Assembly: GCA_902594745.1 (NCBI GenBank)
Contig: CACJNF010000001.1
Span: 186,001-250,000, forward strand
Reading direction: 5' to 3'
Origin: an uncultured Bacteroidota bacterium
GTDB lineage: Bacteria; Bacteroidota; Bacteroidia; Flavobacteriales; Flavobacteriaceae
DNA: 64,000 bases
Shown here piece after piece: positions 8,122-17,221 of the stretch (its first letter is position 1; each line of letters opens with the position of its first letter). Both the position numbers and the translations under genes were made by a program. The notes under the pieces were generated by a model. That model was not told where the DNA came from. It was given only the letters and a program-made list of their open reading frames with translations, and made no database searches.

Positions 8122-9558
8122 TTAATCTAAATTAGCTCTTCTTTTAATATACTCAGTATATTCTGGACGTTTAATTAGATCATTTAAAAATGGCTCATAT
8201 CTTTCATCAGAAGGCCACCATTTTCTTCCATCCTCATTTATAAATTCTTCATTATAGTCATTCCCATTAATACTTTCATTTACTGTTCTATTCCACTTTA
8301 TAAATTCATCTTTCATTTCTTGAAAGACAATCGGGTAAGATGAACTTATATTTAAGGATTCTTTAGGATCATTTAGCAGATCATACAATTCAAAATTATT
8401 TTTTTTAATGCTTGTTACTACTAGTTTAAAATTATTATCTATTAATGCACCCTTATCAAGATAACGGAATGGAATTTTATTTTTTCTTTTCTCAATCTTT
8501 GAATTAAATAAAGGAAAAAGACTTTCCCCATCAAATGGCATTAACATAGTAGAGTCAGGTAAATTTAAAATATCAACTATTGTGGGAAAAATATCCATTG
8601 TTGAAGATGGATAGGTGCTAATTCTACTTTTAATTACTGATGGCCATTCAATTATACTAGGAACTCTAATACCGCCTTCCCAAATATCCCCTTTTTGACC
8701 CTTTAAACCTCCTACAGTCAAGGGTGATATATTCTGTTTTTTACCAAGACCTCCATTATCGCTATTAAACCATAAAATGGTATTGTTGGAAATACCTATT
8801 TCCTGAAGACCTTTTCTAAAATCTCCTAAACTATTATCAAATGCAACTAATTCTCCATAATGATTTTTACTTCTTTCATCTAAATTGTTAAAATCAATAT
8901 TATCCTTATCATCTGCAATAAATGGAGAATGTGGTGATCCATCCCAAATAAGAATAAAAAAGGGCATTTCTTTGTTTTTTCTCTCTTTTATAAAGGATAA
9001 GGCCTCATTAAATATAATCTCTGAGGAATTTCCATTAAAGTCAATAAAATCTCCATTTTCACTCATTAATGGATTTATATCAAAAAAATTTGTAACTGAT
9101 AACCAATGGTCAAATCCAAAATTTTGAGGGCCATATTTATCATCTATTAAAATAGGAGCACCTGGACCTCTTAATCCATTTAAATGCCATTTACCAAAAT
9201 GTGCAGTTATATATCCATTATTTTTTAATGCTTGTGAAATTGTTTTTTCTTGAAGTCTAAGACGATAACCATGATCATACACACCAGTTCTATCATTACT
9301 TCTTCCTGTTAATACTGATGCTCTAGTTGGAGAACAAACTGGTGCACCTGCGTAAAATCTATCAAAACGTAATCCATTATTAGCCATCTCATCCAAGTTA
9401 GGGGTTTTTAAAAGGGGATGATTATAATAACCTGTTTGACCCCAACCCTGATCATCTGTCATAATCAAAATAATATTAGGTTTTTGAATCATTTCTTTTT
9501 GAGAGCACCCAATAAGAAAAAGGTTAAAGAAAACAATAAAAAGTCTGCTGATCTTCAT
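8122..9558 (-). CDS. S1-family sulfatase lipoprotein, subfamily not recognised
   Basis: A 478-residue type I sulfatase. Lipobox LIGC with Cys18, Asp35-Asp36 in MTDDQGWGQTGYY, formylglycine motif CSPTR at Cys75, GKWHLNGLRGPGAP, FNSDNGG for the second metal site, and a C-terminal ELYDLLNDPKE typical of the sulfatase C-terminal subdomain. The C-terminus has an extra basic/aromatic tail (RKWWPSDERYEPFLNDLI) not obvious in the neighbours. I could not place it in a numbered subfamily. Its stop is 7 bp from the downstream sulfatase. Confidence 0.92.
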   Translation of the reverse strand: MKISRLFIVFFNLFLIGCSQKEMIQKPNIILIMTDDQGWGQTGYYNHPLLKTPNLDEMANNGLRFDRFYAGAPVCSPTRASVLTGRSNDRTGVYDHGYRLRLQEKTISQALKNNGYITAHFGKWHLNGLRGPGAPILIDDKYGPQNFGFDHWLSVTNFFDINPLMSENGDFIDFNGNSSEIIFNEALSFIKERKNKEMPFFILIWDGSPHSPFIADDKDNIDFNNLDERSKNHYGELVAFDNSLGDFRKGLQEIGISNNTILWFNSDNGGLGKKQNISPLTVGGLKGQKGDIWEGGIRVPSIIEWPSVIKSRISTYPSSTMDIFPTIVDILNLPDSTMLMPFDGESLFPLFNSKIEKRKNKIPFRYLDKGALIDNNFKLVVTSIKKNNFELYDLLNDPKESLNISSSYPIVFQEMKDEFIKWNRTVNESINGNDYNEEFINEDGRKWWPSDERYEPFLNDLIKRPEYTEYIKRRANLD

Positions 9559-9567
9559 AATTGAGTT

Positions 9568-11016
9568 TTAATCCAAAGAATTATCTATTCCATCAGTATT
9601 TCCATTGTTATCCCTATACTGAAGTAAATCTTCTGGTGCATTAAGGTTGTTTTGATGAGATTCAAGCACTTCATATATTTTTTTTAATATTTCAGGATTT
9701 TCATCAGCTATATCATATTTTTCAGAAGGATCTATATCTAAATTATAAAGCAAAGGATTTTTCAAATATGTTTTTATATCACGAGAAGGATAATTATAGA
9801 CTCCATTTGTAATAAAATGAGCCTTAAATTGACGATATCTAAGAGCATATACCTCTCTCTCTCTATAGAAAATAACTTTTTCTCTTTTAGATGGTTCAAG
9901 ATTTAAGAGAGTGTTTTTTATACTCAACCCATCTATTATTCTATCATCAACTTGTCCTGAGTTTGACATTTCTAGGATTGTCGGAAAGATATCCAATGTA
10001 GAACCTAGGTCATCTATTACAGATGGTTTAATTCTTCCACCCCAAAAAATCCCTGGAACTCTATGTCCTCCCTCCCAAGTACTTCCTTTTCCTTCTCTGA
10101 GAAGTCCTGCTGAACCAGATTGAGATTCAAATGGAAGCCAGGGTCCATTATCAGATGTAAAAATTACAATTGTATTTCTGTCAAGATTGTTTCTTTCTAA
10201 CTCATCAATAATTCTGCCAATACCATGGTCAATTTCTTCTACAACATCTCCATATAGACCTCTTTTACTTTTACCAGTAAATTCATCCGAGGCATAAAGA
10301 GGGGTATGAGGAAGGTTGTGTGCTAAATACAAGAAAAAATTATTTTTTTTATTATCTCTAATAAATTCAACTGCTTTATCTGAATATCTTTTAGTAATTG
10401 TTGTTTGATCTGCTGGTCTCTCTATAATATTATTGTTCTCAATTAAAGGAACATTATAATTTGATGAATCCGGTCTCTTTTTTTCGTATTGTTGCCAATA
10501 TCTTGGTCCAGGACAGCAGGTGACTCCATTAATTGGATCCATATCATTCGAATATGGGATACCGAAATAATAATCAAATCCATGCTGAAGAGGAAGATAT
10601 TCTTTTTTATGACCTAAATGCCATTTTCCAATAATAGCATTTTTATAACCATTTTCTTTTAGTTTCTCAGCAATTGTAATTTCAGAATCAGGAATTCCAT
10701 ACTGTGAATCAGGAAAAAATACTCTAGTCTTAGATCCAATCATTCCGTTTCTAATTGGAAGCCTTCCAGTTAACAACGCAGCCCTACTCGGGGTACACAC
10801 ACTTGAAGCAGAATAAAATTGAGTCCATTTTTGCCCTTCATATGACAGTCTATCTAGAGTGGGAGTTTTAATTGTTGGATGTCCATATGAACCTAGATCC
10901 CCATATCCTAAATCATCTACAAAAATTACTATAAAATTTGGTCTACTTTCGTTATTTAAATTATTACAAGAGACTGTTATAAGAAATAAACAAAATATTA
11001 AAAAAAAATTTTTCAT
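9568..11016 (-). CDS. S1-family sulfatase lipoprotein, arylsulfatase A/GALNS-like
   Basis: A 482-residue type I sulfatase. Signal peptide ending LITVSC (Cys17), Asp34-Asp35 in FVDDLGYGDLGSYGHP, formylglycine motif CTPSR at Cys74 followed by LLTGRLPIRNGM, GKWHLGHKKEYLP, and FTSDNGPW. These patterns match arylsulfatase A and N-acetylgalactosamine-6-sulfatase-type enzymes most closely. A short CC pair (GVTCCPGPRYWQQY) lies in the middle of the protein. Spaced 9 bp and 3 bp from its neighbours, it belongs to the same polycistron. Confidence 0.93.
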   Translation of the reverse strand: MKNFFLIFCLFLITVSCNNLNNESRPNFIVIFVDDLGYGDLGSYGHPTIKTPTLDRLSYEGQKWTQFYSASSVCTPSRAALLTGRLPIRNGMIGSKTRVFFPDSQYGIPDSEITIAEKLKENGYKNAIIGKWHLGHKKEYLPLQHGFDYYFGIPYSNDMDPINGVTCCPGPRYWQQYEKKRPDSSNYNVPLIENNNIIERPADQTTITKRYSDKAVEFIRDNKKNNFFLYLAHNLPHTPLYASDEFTGKSKRGLYGDVVEEIDHGIGRIIDELERNNLDRNTIVIFTSDNGPWLPFESQSGSAGLLREGKGSTWEGGHRVPGIFWGGRIKPSVIDDLGSTLDIFPTILEMSNSGQVDDRIIDGLSIKNTLLNLEPSKREKVIFYREREVYALRYRQFKAHFITNGVYNYPSRDIKTYLKNPLLYNLDIDPSEKYDIADENPEILKKIYEVLESHQNNLNAPEDLLQYRDNNGNTDGIDNSLD

Positions 11017-11019
11017 AAA

Positions 11020-12525
11020 TTATTTTTTCGGGCGAATCTTAATATAATCCCATCCTTTCCTATACCTAGGCTCAAATTGATTCCCTAACCCTTCAGGTTT
11101 AGTTCTAGCATTAGCTATACGTTCAGCAATAACATTTATTAATGAGTCTTTGACATCTTTATAATCAGCATTTTCTGCTAGATTATTCATTTCTTCACTA
11201 TCTACATTGTGGTCATAAAGCTCATAACCCATTGATCCATTTTCACCCCACTGAGTTAGTCGGTATCTATTTGTTTTTATCGAATATCCTTGAACGGGTA
11301 TTCTATCTATATTTAATTCTGTAAGTGCACTTTCTCTAGATACTTTTGATGAGTCTTTTAAAAGAGGTGCAAAACTCTTTCCTTGAACAAATTCTGGAGT
11401 TTCCATACCTACAAGATCCATTATTGTAGGATACATATCTATAAGTTCTATAGGTGCTTTCATGATTTTTTCATTTTTGTTTATTCCTGGACCCGAAACA
11501 ATCAAGGGCACACGAGTTGAATGCTCAAATAGAGTTCTTTTTTGCCAATGTCCATATTCACCTAAATGATACCCATGATCAGAAGTAAAAAATACTATAG
11601 TATTTTTATCAAGTCCTGTCTCTTTAAGTTTATCTAATACTCTACCTATTTGAGCATCAACAAAAGAATTTGTAGCGTAATATGCCTTTTTAATTGTTTG
11701 AGCTAATTCATATTCAAGATTTCTCTCTTCAGCTTTCTCAGTAACAGTACTAACAGCAGGCAAAGGAATCGTTTTATAATAATCTTCTGAAACTTTTGGT
11801 ATTATCATTTCATTTTTATCAAAAAGATCAAAATATTTCTTTGGAGCAACGTAAGGAGTATGAGGTCTATATAGACCATAAGCTAGAAAGAAGTTTTCAC
11901 CACTTTTGGCAAATTTATCAAGAAACTCTATAGTTTCAGTTGCTCCTATACCATCAGTTTGTTCTTCATCAGTTCCATCTGCTTCATGCCAACTTAAAGT
12001 TCCACCAAACTTTCCTGGAATTAAAGATTTAACTTTATACTCTTCAAGCTTATCTCTTCCATAGGGATTAACTGTTTGATCCCATGTCCTATTATCATCA
12101 TGACCTGATGTTCCAATTTGACCAGGATTATGATAATGAAATATTTTACCTATTCTTACTGAGTGATAATTTTCCTGCCTAAATCTTTCCCCAATAGTTG
12201 TTACATCAGGTATGGTCTCTCTTAGATAAATTAGTAATTTTTTTATTTTTGTTTGGTCTGGATATAGGCCAGTCATGAATGAGGCTCTTGACTGAGCGCA
12301 TTGAGGATATTGATTGTGAGCATTCATAAAGGTAACCCCTGACTCAGCTAGTTTATCAATATTTGGAGTTATTGCTTGATTATCACCATAAGCACCAATT
12401 CGAGTATTTAAGTCATCTGCAACTATAAACAAAACATTTAATTTAGTGTCTTTGGATATTTCTGGCGAATTATCAGTACAACTTATTAGTAGAATTGAAA
12501 TAAAAAATACTTTGATTTTATTCAT
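11020..12525 (-). CDS. Iduronate-2-sulfatase-like S1 sulfatase with a non-canonical C-A-Q-S-R motif
   Basis: A 501-residue type I sulfatase resembling the iduronate-2-sulfatase group (S1_7). Lipobox LISC (Cys16), Asp37-Asp38 in FIVADDLNTRIGAYG, the segment SVRIGKIFHYHNPG in place of GKWHxG, YGLYRPHTPYVAPKKYFDLF, and FTSDHGYHLGEYGHWQKR, all typical of the IDS group. The formylglycine motif reads Cys76-Ala-Gln-Ser-Arg: the conserved Pro/Ala of C-x-(P/A)-x-R is Gln. I confirmed this codon by codon on the minus strand (TGC GCT CAG TCA AGA at about 12286-12300). It could still be matured by a tolerant FGE, or it could be poorly active. Spacers are 3 bp and 2 bp. Confidence 0.9.
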   Translation of the reverse strand: MNKIKVFFISILLISCTDNSPEISKDTKLNVLFIVADDLNTRIGAYGDNQAITPNIDKLAESGVTFMNAHNQYPQCAQSRASFMTGLYPDQTKIKKLLIYLRETIPDVTTIGERFRQENYHSVRIGKIFHYHNPGQIGTSGHDDNRTWDQTVNPYGRDKLEEYKVKSLIPGKFGGTLSWHEADGTDEEQTDGIGATETIEFLDKFAKSGENFFLAYGLYRPHTPYVAPKKYFDLFDKNEMIIPKVSEDYYKTIPLPAVSTVTEKAEERNLEYELAQTIKKAYYATNSFVDAQIGRVLDKLKETGLDKNTIVFFTSDHGYHLGEYGHWQKRTLFEHSTRVPLIVSGPGINKNEKIMKAPIELIDMYPTIMDLVGMETPEFVQGKSFAPLLKDSSKVSRESALTELNIDRIPVQGYSIKTNRYRLTQWGENGSMGYELYDHNVDSEEMNNLAENADYKDVKDSLINVIAERIANARTKPEGLGNQFEPRYRKGWDYIKIRPKK

Positions 12526-12527
12526 GA

Positions 12528-14021
12528 TTAAAAAGGACCTTTATTATTATTTTCTGTAGCATTATTGGATGATCCAGGGAACTCACCTCTAATGCCATGA
12601 TTTTTAGTTTTTACAAGATCTATAGATTTACCTAGATTATTTCTTGTTTCAATTGGTCCAGGAGTTCTCAAGTACCAATCTTTTGTAATTTCTTCTGGTT
12701 GTGAATCACCAGTTTCATTTTTCCATCTATTTAATATAAGTCTCAAATTATTTATTTCTTCATTTAATTTATCGTCATCTATTAAATTCTTTCTTTGAAA
12801 TAAATCATTTTTCAAAACATAAAACTCCTCTTCTAATCTTGGACTGTCAAATATTTCACCTTGAACTTCTGTTATTTCTCCAAGCTTATTTTTTTCCAAT
12901 AGACTTGCATATGTAGAGCTGTTTATTGCATCTAACGGACCTGCCTGAGGAAACTCATTTCTATTGTTCTGGATTAACATATAATTTTCATTTTTAACCA
13001 TTCTTTGATGGGATTCGTAGTCATGCCAATTATGTTCGGCAAAAACATAATTCCTAAACTTTTCATCAGGATTTTCAAGAAGTTTTCTAAAACTCTTTCC
13101 CTGAAAATTTTCTTTAATATCAATACCAGCATAATCTAGAATTGTAGGAGCAATATCTATTACGCTTACTAAGCTTTCTGTTTTACCTAATATCTTTTCA
13201 TCATTATATACAAATATAAATGGTGTTTTAACCCCTTGATCGTTCAACCTTGTCTTACTATGTGGAAATGGTCTTCCATTATCAGACATGATCATTAAGA
13301 TTGTATTATCATATACATTTTGTTCTTTTAATTTTGAAATTACTTCACCAATAAAGTAATCAAATCTTTTAATCTCATCATAATAGTGAGCTAAATCCTG
13401 TCTTGTCTGTAAGTCATCAATTAAATAATCAGGTACAATAATATCATCTAATTTGTGTGTGCCTGAAAAATCATTTTCAGCCCAATCCCTATGTGGGTCG
13501 TGAGCTGCAGCCCAGATAAAAAATGGTTTATCTTTTGGTCTGTCTGTTATAATATTCACCCACTGATCCTCTCCACCAAGACCTACCAAGTCTATACCCT
13601 CATGAATAACATCAAATCCAGGTCTAGCATAGTCACCAATATGCCACTTTCCTGAAGATACAGTATAATAACCAGAGGATTTTAACTCTTGAGCAAATGT
13701 TTTCATTCCCATTGGAGGTTGAGTATGAAGCTCAGGTGCACCATGATTGTGTGGATACCTCCCCGTCATTATAGAATTTCTACTAGGACTACAAGAGCTA
13801 GTAGTTAAATACATATTATTAAAGATTAATCCTTCTTTAGCAAGGTTATCAATATTTGGTGTGCTAACAAATTTATTTCCATAAGCACCAATATCGTCCC
13901 AGCTTATATCATCAGCTATGAAGATTATAAAATTTGGTCTTTGTATTTCTCTATCTATAGATGAATTACATGATATTATAAATAGAAACAGTATTAATAT
14001 TGAAGTTATTCTTTTTTTCAT
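12528..14021 (-). CDS. S1-family sulfatase lipoprotein, heparan N-sulfatase (SGSH)-like
   Basis: A 497-residue type I sulfatase. Lipobox FIISC with Cys18, Asp37-Asp38 in FIADDISWDDIGAYGN, formylglycine motif CSPSR at Cys77 followed by SIMTGRYPHNHGAPELH, SSGKWHIGDYARPGFD, and IMSDNGRPFPHSK. The start region and the PHNHGAPELH block are characteristic of the sulfamidase-like (SGSH/S1_8) group, making this the second member of that branch in the operon, but divergent from the one at 6.7-8.1 kb. Natural substrate is unknown. Spacers to the neighbours are 2 bp and 5 bp. Confidence 0.93.
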   Translation of the reverse strand: MKKRITSILILFLFIISCNSSIDREIQRPNFIIFIADDISWDDIGAYGNKFVSTPNIDNLAKEGLIFNNMYLTTSSCSPSRNSIMTGRYPHNHGAPELHTQPPMGMKTFAQELKSSGYYTVSSGKWHIGDYARPGFDVIHEGIDLVGLGGEDQWVNIITDRPKDKPFFIWAAAHDPHRDWAENDFSGTHKLDDIIVPDYLIDDLQTRQDLAHYYDEIKRFDYFIGEVISKLKEQNVYDNTILMIMSDNGRPFPHSKTRLNDQGVKTPFIFVYNDEKILGKTESLVSVIDIAPTILDYAGIDIKENFQGKSFRKLLENPDEKFRNYVFAEHNWHDYESHQRMVKNENYMLIQNNRNEFPQAGPLDAINSSTYASLLEKNKLGEITEVQGEIFDSPRLEEEFYVLKNDLFQRKNLIDDDKLNEEINNLRLILNRWKNETGDSQPEEITKDWYLRTPGPIETRNNLGKSIDLVKTKNHGIRGEFPGSSNNATENNNKGPF

Positions 14022-14026
14022 TTTTT

Positions 14027-15550
14027 TTATTTATTATCTAAAGCTGGTATTTTGAATTTATCCATTTTTGGTGTTGTATGTGCCTCTCTCATAAAATCTT
14101 CCATTCTAGATACAATTTCAGGATGCTTAAATGCTATATCATTTAATTCTTTTGGATCTTCATCTAAGTTATAAAGTTGCAGTTTTGAAGGGCCTTTAAA
14201 TAAATTCTTTTTAATCCCTTTCCAATTATTGACTCTAATTGCCTGTTGGCCACCATAAGCAGGGAACTCCCAATATAGATAATCATGTTTATCTTGTTTT
14301 TCATCTATAAGTGTAGGATAATAACTTATGCCGTCTATTGAATAAGGAAGTTCTTTATTAATAATATCAGATATTGTTGCAAAATAGTCGTAGAAGGTAC
14401 TTGGATGTTCTGAATAAGTTCCAGGCTTAATTTTTTTAGGCCAAGTTGCAATTGTAGGAACCCTTATACCTCCTTCATTAACACTACCTTTAACAGTGTT
14501 TTTAGAGTTTACAAAAGGTCCTGCACTATTGAAGAAATTAATATCAACGTGTTCTACATGTGTTGGACCATTATCACTTGAAAAAACAATAAATGTATTA
14601 TCATATTTTCCAATTTCTTTAAGCTTTGCAACTATTTCTCCAACTTGTTCATCTAAATAAGAAATCATTGCTGCGTATGTAGCTTTAGGATACTGATTTG
14701 GATAATAAGAATTCCCTACATAGGGTTCTTCTTTACCAAATTTTTCGCGGTAGTAATCTACCCATTTCATTGGTGCTTGAAGAGGTAAATGCGGAATTGG
14801 AGAAGCATAATAAAGAAAAAAATTATTGTCTTTGTTGGAATCCAAAAAACTTAAAGCTTCGTTATGCATCAAAGTTGGGGCATAATCATTCTGATTGTAT
14901 AAATTGTAACTATTAGTATTATATGGATCCAATCCTTCTTTAAGTCGACCTTTGTTAACTATCTCATTATCTAGTATATGTCTTTCTTTATTTCTCCAGA
15001 GATGGGTAGGATAAAGTGTGTGAGCTTGTCTTTGACAATTATATCCATAAAAAAAGTCAAAACCTTTATTATTAGGAATACTATTAGTATTTGGAGCACC
15101 AAGACCCCACTTTCCAACCATACCAGTTTTATATCCATTTGATTGTAGGAATTCTGCAACAGTTATAATTGAATCTGGCATCGGTCGTTGACCCTCTAGA
15201 TCTGAATTTTCAAACATAGCTTGAAAACTCCATACATCTCCTCTTTCTCTCCATTCATCATTTCCGCGGATTGGATTATTTCCAGAATGAAGACCAGTTA
15301 AAAGTACTGCTCGTGCAGGAGCACAAACAGGGGAACCGGTGTAATGGTCTTTAAGAATCATTCCTTCTTTAGCTAATTGATCAATATTAGGTGTTTCAAT
15401 GAATTTTTGTCCAAGAATACCTAACTCACCATATCCTAGATCGTCAGCTAAAATGAATACAAAATTTGGTCTTAAATCATCTTTTTTTGTTTCGCATGAA
15501 GAAAAAATGATTAAAAAAAAGATTGTAGATAATAAATGATTTATTTTCAT
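14027..15550 (-). CDS. S1-family sulfatase lipoprotein, first of the nine-gene run
   Basis: A 507-residue type I sulfatase. I place the start at the ATG giving MKINHLLSTIFFLIIFSSC, a lipoprotein signal with Cys19 followed by acidic ETKKDD, which may act as a surface-export signal. An in-frame ATG 48 bp upstream lies inside a hairpin and would spoil the signal peptide. Asp36-Asp37 in ILADDLGYGELG, formylglycine motif CAPAR at Cys76, GKWGLG (Gly where the family usually has His) followed by a CQRQAHTLYPTHLWRN block, and SSDNGPTH. The closest pattern is the arylsulfatase group with CQRQAH. The gene is 73 bp downstream of susD, across a terminator-like hairpin. Confidence 0.92.
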   Translation of the reverse strand: MKINHLLSTIFFLIIFSSCETKKDDLRPNFVFILADDLGYGELGILGQKFIETPNIDQLAKEGMILKDHYTGSPVCAPARAVLLTGLHSGNNPIRGNDEWRERGDVWSFQAMFENSDLEGQRPMPDSIITVAEFLQSNGYKTGMVGKWGLGAPNTNSIPNNKGFDFFYGYNCQRQAHTLYPTHLWRNKERHILDNEIVNKGRLKEGLDPYNTNSYNLYNQNDYAPTLMHNEALSFLDSNKDNNFFLYYASPIPHLPLQAPMKWVDYYREKFGKEEPYVGNSYYPNQYPKATYAAMISYLDEQVGEIVAKLKEIGKYDNTFIVFSSDNGPTHVEHVDINFFNSAGPFVNSKNTVKGSVNEGGIRVPTIATWPKKIKPGTYSEHPSTFYDYFATISDIINKELPYSIDGISYYPTLIDEKQDKHDYLYWEFPAYGGQQAIRVNNWKGIKKNLFKGPSKLQLYNLDEDPKELNDIAFKHPEIVSRMEDFMREAHTTPKMDKFKIPALDNK

Positions 15551-15562
15551 AAAGTTGAATAT

Positions 15563-15604
15563 AAAAAAAAGATTGCTTAATGCGTATGCACTAAACAATC
15601 TTTT
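15563..15604 (-). terminator. Hairpin plus U tract between susD and the first sulfatase
   Basis: On the minus strand a 9-bp perfect stem AAAAGATTG/CAATCTTTT with a 20-nt loop is followed by further T residues, the layout of an intrinsic terminator or attenuator. It lies after the susD stop and only about 13 bp before the preferred sulfatase start. It probably lowers expression of the sulfatases relative to fecR-susC-susD, or protects the upstream mRNA after processing. The stem is AU-rich, so complete termination is doubtful. Confidence 0.6.
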
Positions 15605-15623
15605 AAATTACTAAACTTGAATA

Positions 15624-17204
15624 CTATCTGTAACCATTATTTGTTGGATCTGTATTCAACAAATTAGGATTATTCTGAATTTCCTCTAAAGGAATTGGTA
15701 ATAAATGATGACGAGGAGCATAGTTTACTTTACGAGCATTATGCTGTTTGAAAACTGTAGTATTTTGAATTCTCTCAGCTAATAACCCCCATCTAATTAA
15801 ATCTCTTTTTCTTTGATGCTCTCCCATAAGTTCAAAAAACCTTTCTTCTTGAAGAGCTTCTCTAAAACTTGTTTGATTAAGACCACTAAGAGGTTTATCT
15901 GGCTCAAATGCTCTTTCTCTAACTTTATTTATATACTGATAAGCTTCACTAGGACCTGCAAGTTCATTTTGAGCCTCTGCAGCCATTAAATATACATCTG
16001 CTAGTCTAAGTAATATAAAGTTTTCATGTCTATTACCTCTATATGAAGCTGCAAGGTTAGGTTGCCAAAGTTTCTTAAAATATTTATGTTTCAATTCAAA
16101 CCCTTCATAATGAGTTATAATTGTTGCGTCATATCTTAGATCACCTTCTTGCCATCTTGATCTTTTAGCAGCATCTGGAAAAGGGCTATAAGCACCAAAA
16201 CCATTGAACTCATCACCATTAGCAGCTAATGCGGCATTAAACGCTGCTTTTTCTGCCTTGTTTTTAGGCTCATCTCTTCCTCTAGGTGTCATTTCCTCAA
16301 CAAATCCTCCTGAATTTCTTGCATAATCTGCTGCAGACATAACTCCTTCACCAGATAAACCAGCAAAATCAATCCAAGCTATCATTTCTTTATTTTGAGG
16401 ATCACCGATCATCATCCTTGATCTTCCATAAACATCCTCGAAATTATCCATCAATGCATGTGGAGAACCGTTAATAATTTGATTGGCAGTTGCAACTGTT
16501 TCAGCCCATTCTCTATCATATAGATGAATTTTTGTCTTAAACCCTAAAGCAGCCCATTTTGTAAATCTACCATAATCAACACCACTCCACTCACTAGGAA
16601 GTAAAGAAGCAGCTCTTTCAAGATCAGATTTAAGATCTGTTCTAATCGTAGCAACTGGGGTTCTTTCAATCTTTCCAAGCACCTCTGAACTAGGTAAATC
16701 TCTGAAATAAGGAACATCACCCCACATAACTGTTAATTCCCAATAAATTAAAGCTCTAATTGTTAAAAGTTGACCAATTGCATGATCTCTAAATGTATTA
16801 GAGAGTTTATCATTTCCTTCAATATTTTCCAAAGCTGAGTTAGCATCTCTAATAGTTTGGTACCAAACACGCCAAGTATTACCATATCCTGCTTCAACTC
16901 CTTCTTCATAAAGATAGTTGTGATATACACCTGCTACATTTCCTCTTGAAGGACCTCCTTCATCTGATCCATAATGAGACATTGATGCATATTGTCTGTT
17001 TCTATGACCATTGTTAGAAATCAAACCCATCATGACTCCGTTAACAGCTAATGCTGCTTCAGCATCATTATTATAAAATGTTGCTGGAGAAAGTGCATCT
17101 CTAAGATCTTCTTCAAGAAATGCATCGTCATCACATGAAATGGGTAATACAATTAAACCCATCATTAGTATAATGTGTAAAAAGTTAAATTTTCTTGTTT
17201 TCAT
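15624..17204 (-). CDS. susD: SusD/RagB family glycan-binding outer-membrane lipoprotein
   Basis: A 526-residue SusD homologue, the surface lid that binds glycans and closes the SusC barrel. Lipobox LPISC is followed at once by DDD, a good outer-surface export signal. The mature start FLEEDLRDALSPATFYNNDAEAALAVNGVM is a standard SusD N-terminus. The helical TPR-like core follows, and the C-terminus has NPNLLNTDPTNNGY. It is 17 bp downstream of susC. Which glycan it binds cannot be predicted from sequence, but nothing except sulfatases follows it, so a sulfated ligand is likely. Confidence 0.96.
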   Translation of the reverse strand: MKTRKFNFLHIILMMGLIVLPISCDDDAFLEEDLRDALSPATFYNNDAEAALAVNGVMMGLISNNGHRNRQYASMSHYGSDEGGPSRGNVAGVYHNYLYEEGVEAGYGNTWRVWYQTIRDANSALENIEGNDKLSNTFRDHAIGQLLTIRALIYWELTVMWGDVPYFRDLPSSEVLGKIERTPVATIRTDLKSDLERAASLLPSEWSGVDYGRFTKWAALGFKTKIHLYDREWAETVATANQIINGSPHALMDNFEDVYGRSRMMIGDPQNKEMIAWIDFAGLSGEGVMSAADYARNSGGFVEEMTPRGRDEPKNKAEKAAFNAALAANGDEFNGFGAYSPFPDAAKRSRWQEGDLRYDATIITHYEGFELKHKYFKKLWQPNLAASYRGNRHENFILLRLADVYLMAAEAQNELAGPSEAYQYINKVRERAFEPDKPLSGLNQTSFREALQEERFFELMGEHQRKRDLIRWGLLAERIQNTTVFKQHNARKVNYAPRHHLLPIPLEEIQNNPNLLNTDPTNNGYR

Positions 17205-17221
17205 TTTTTTGGTTTTATATT

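Noticed and set aside
1930-15550. Recent tandem duplication as the origin of the nine-sulfatase run
   Set aside because: The proteins share only family motifs; signal peptides, active-site variants and C-termini differ throughout.
15551-15598. Longer start of the first sulfatase (MFSAYALSN...)
   Set aside because: It lies within the hairpin at 15563-15604 and would put 16 residues before a normal lipoprotein signal.
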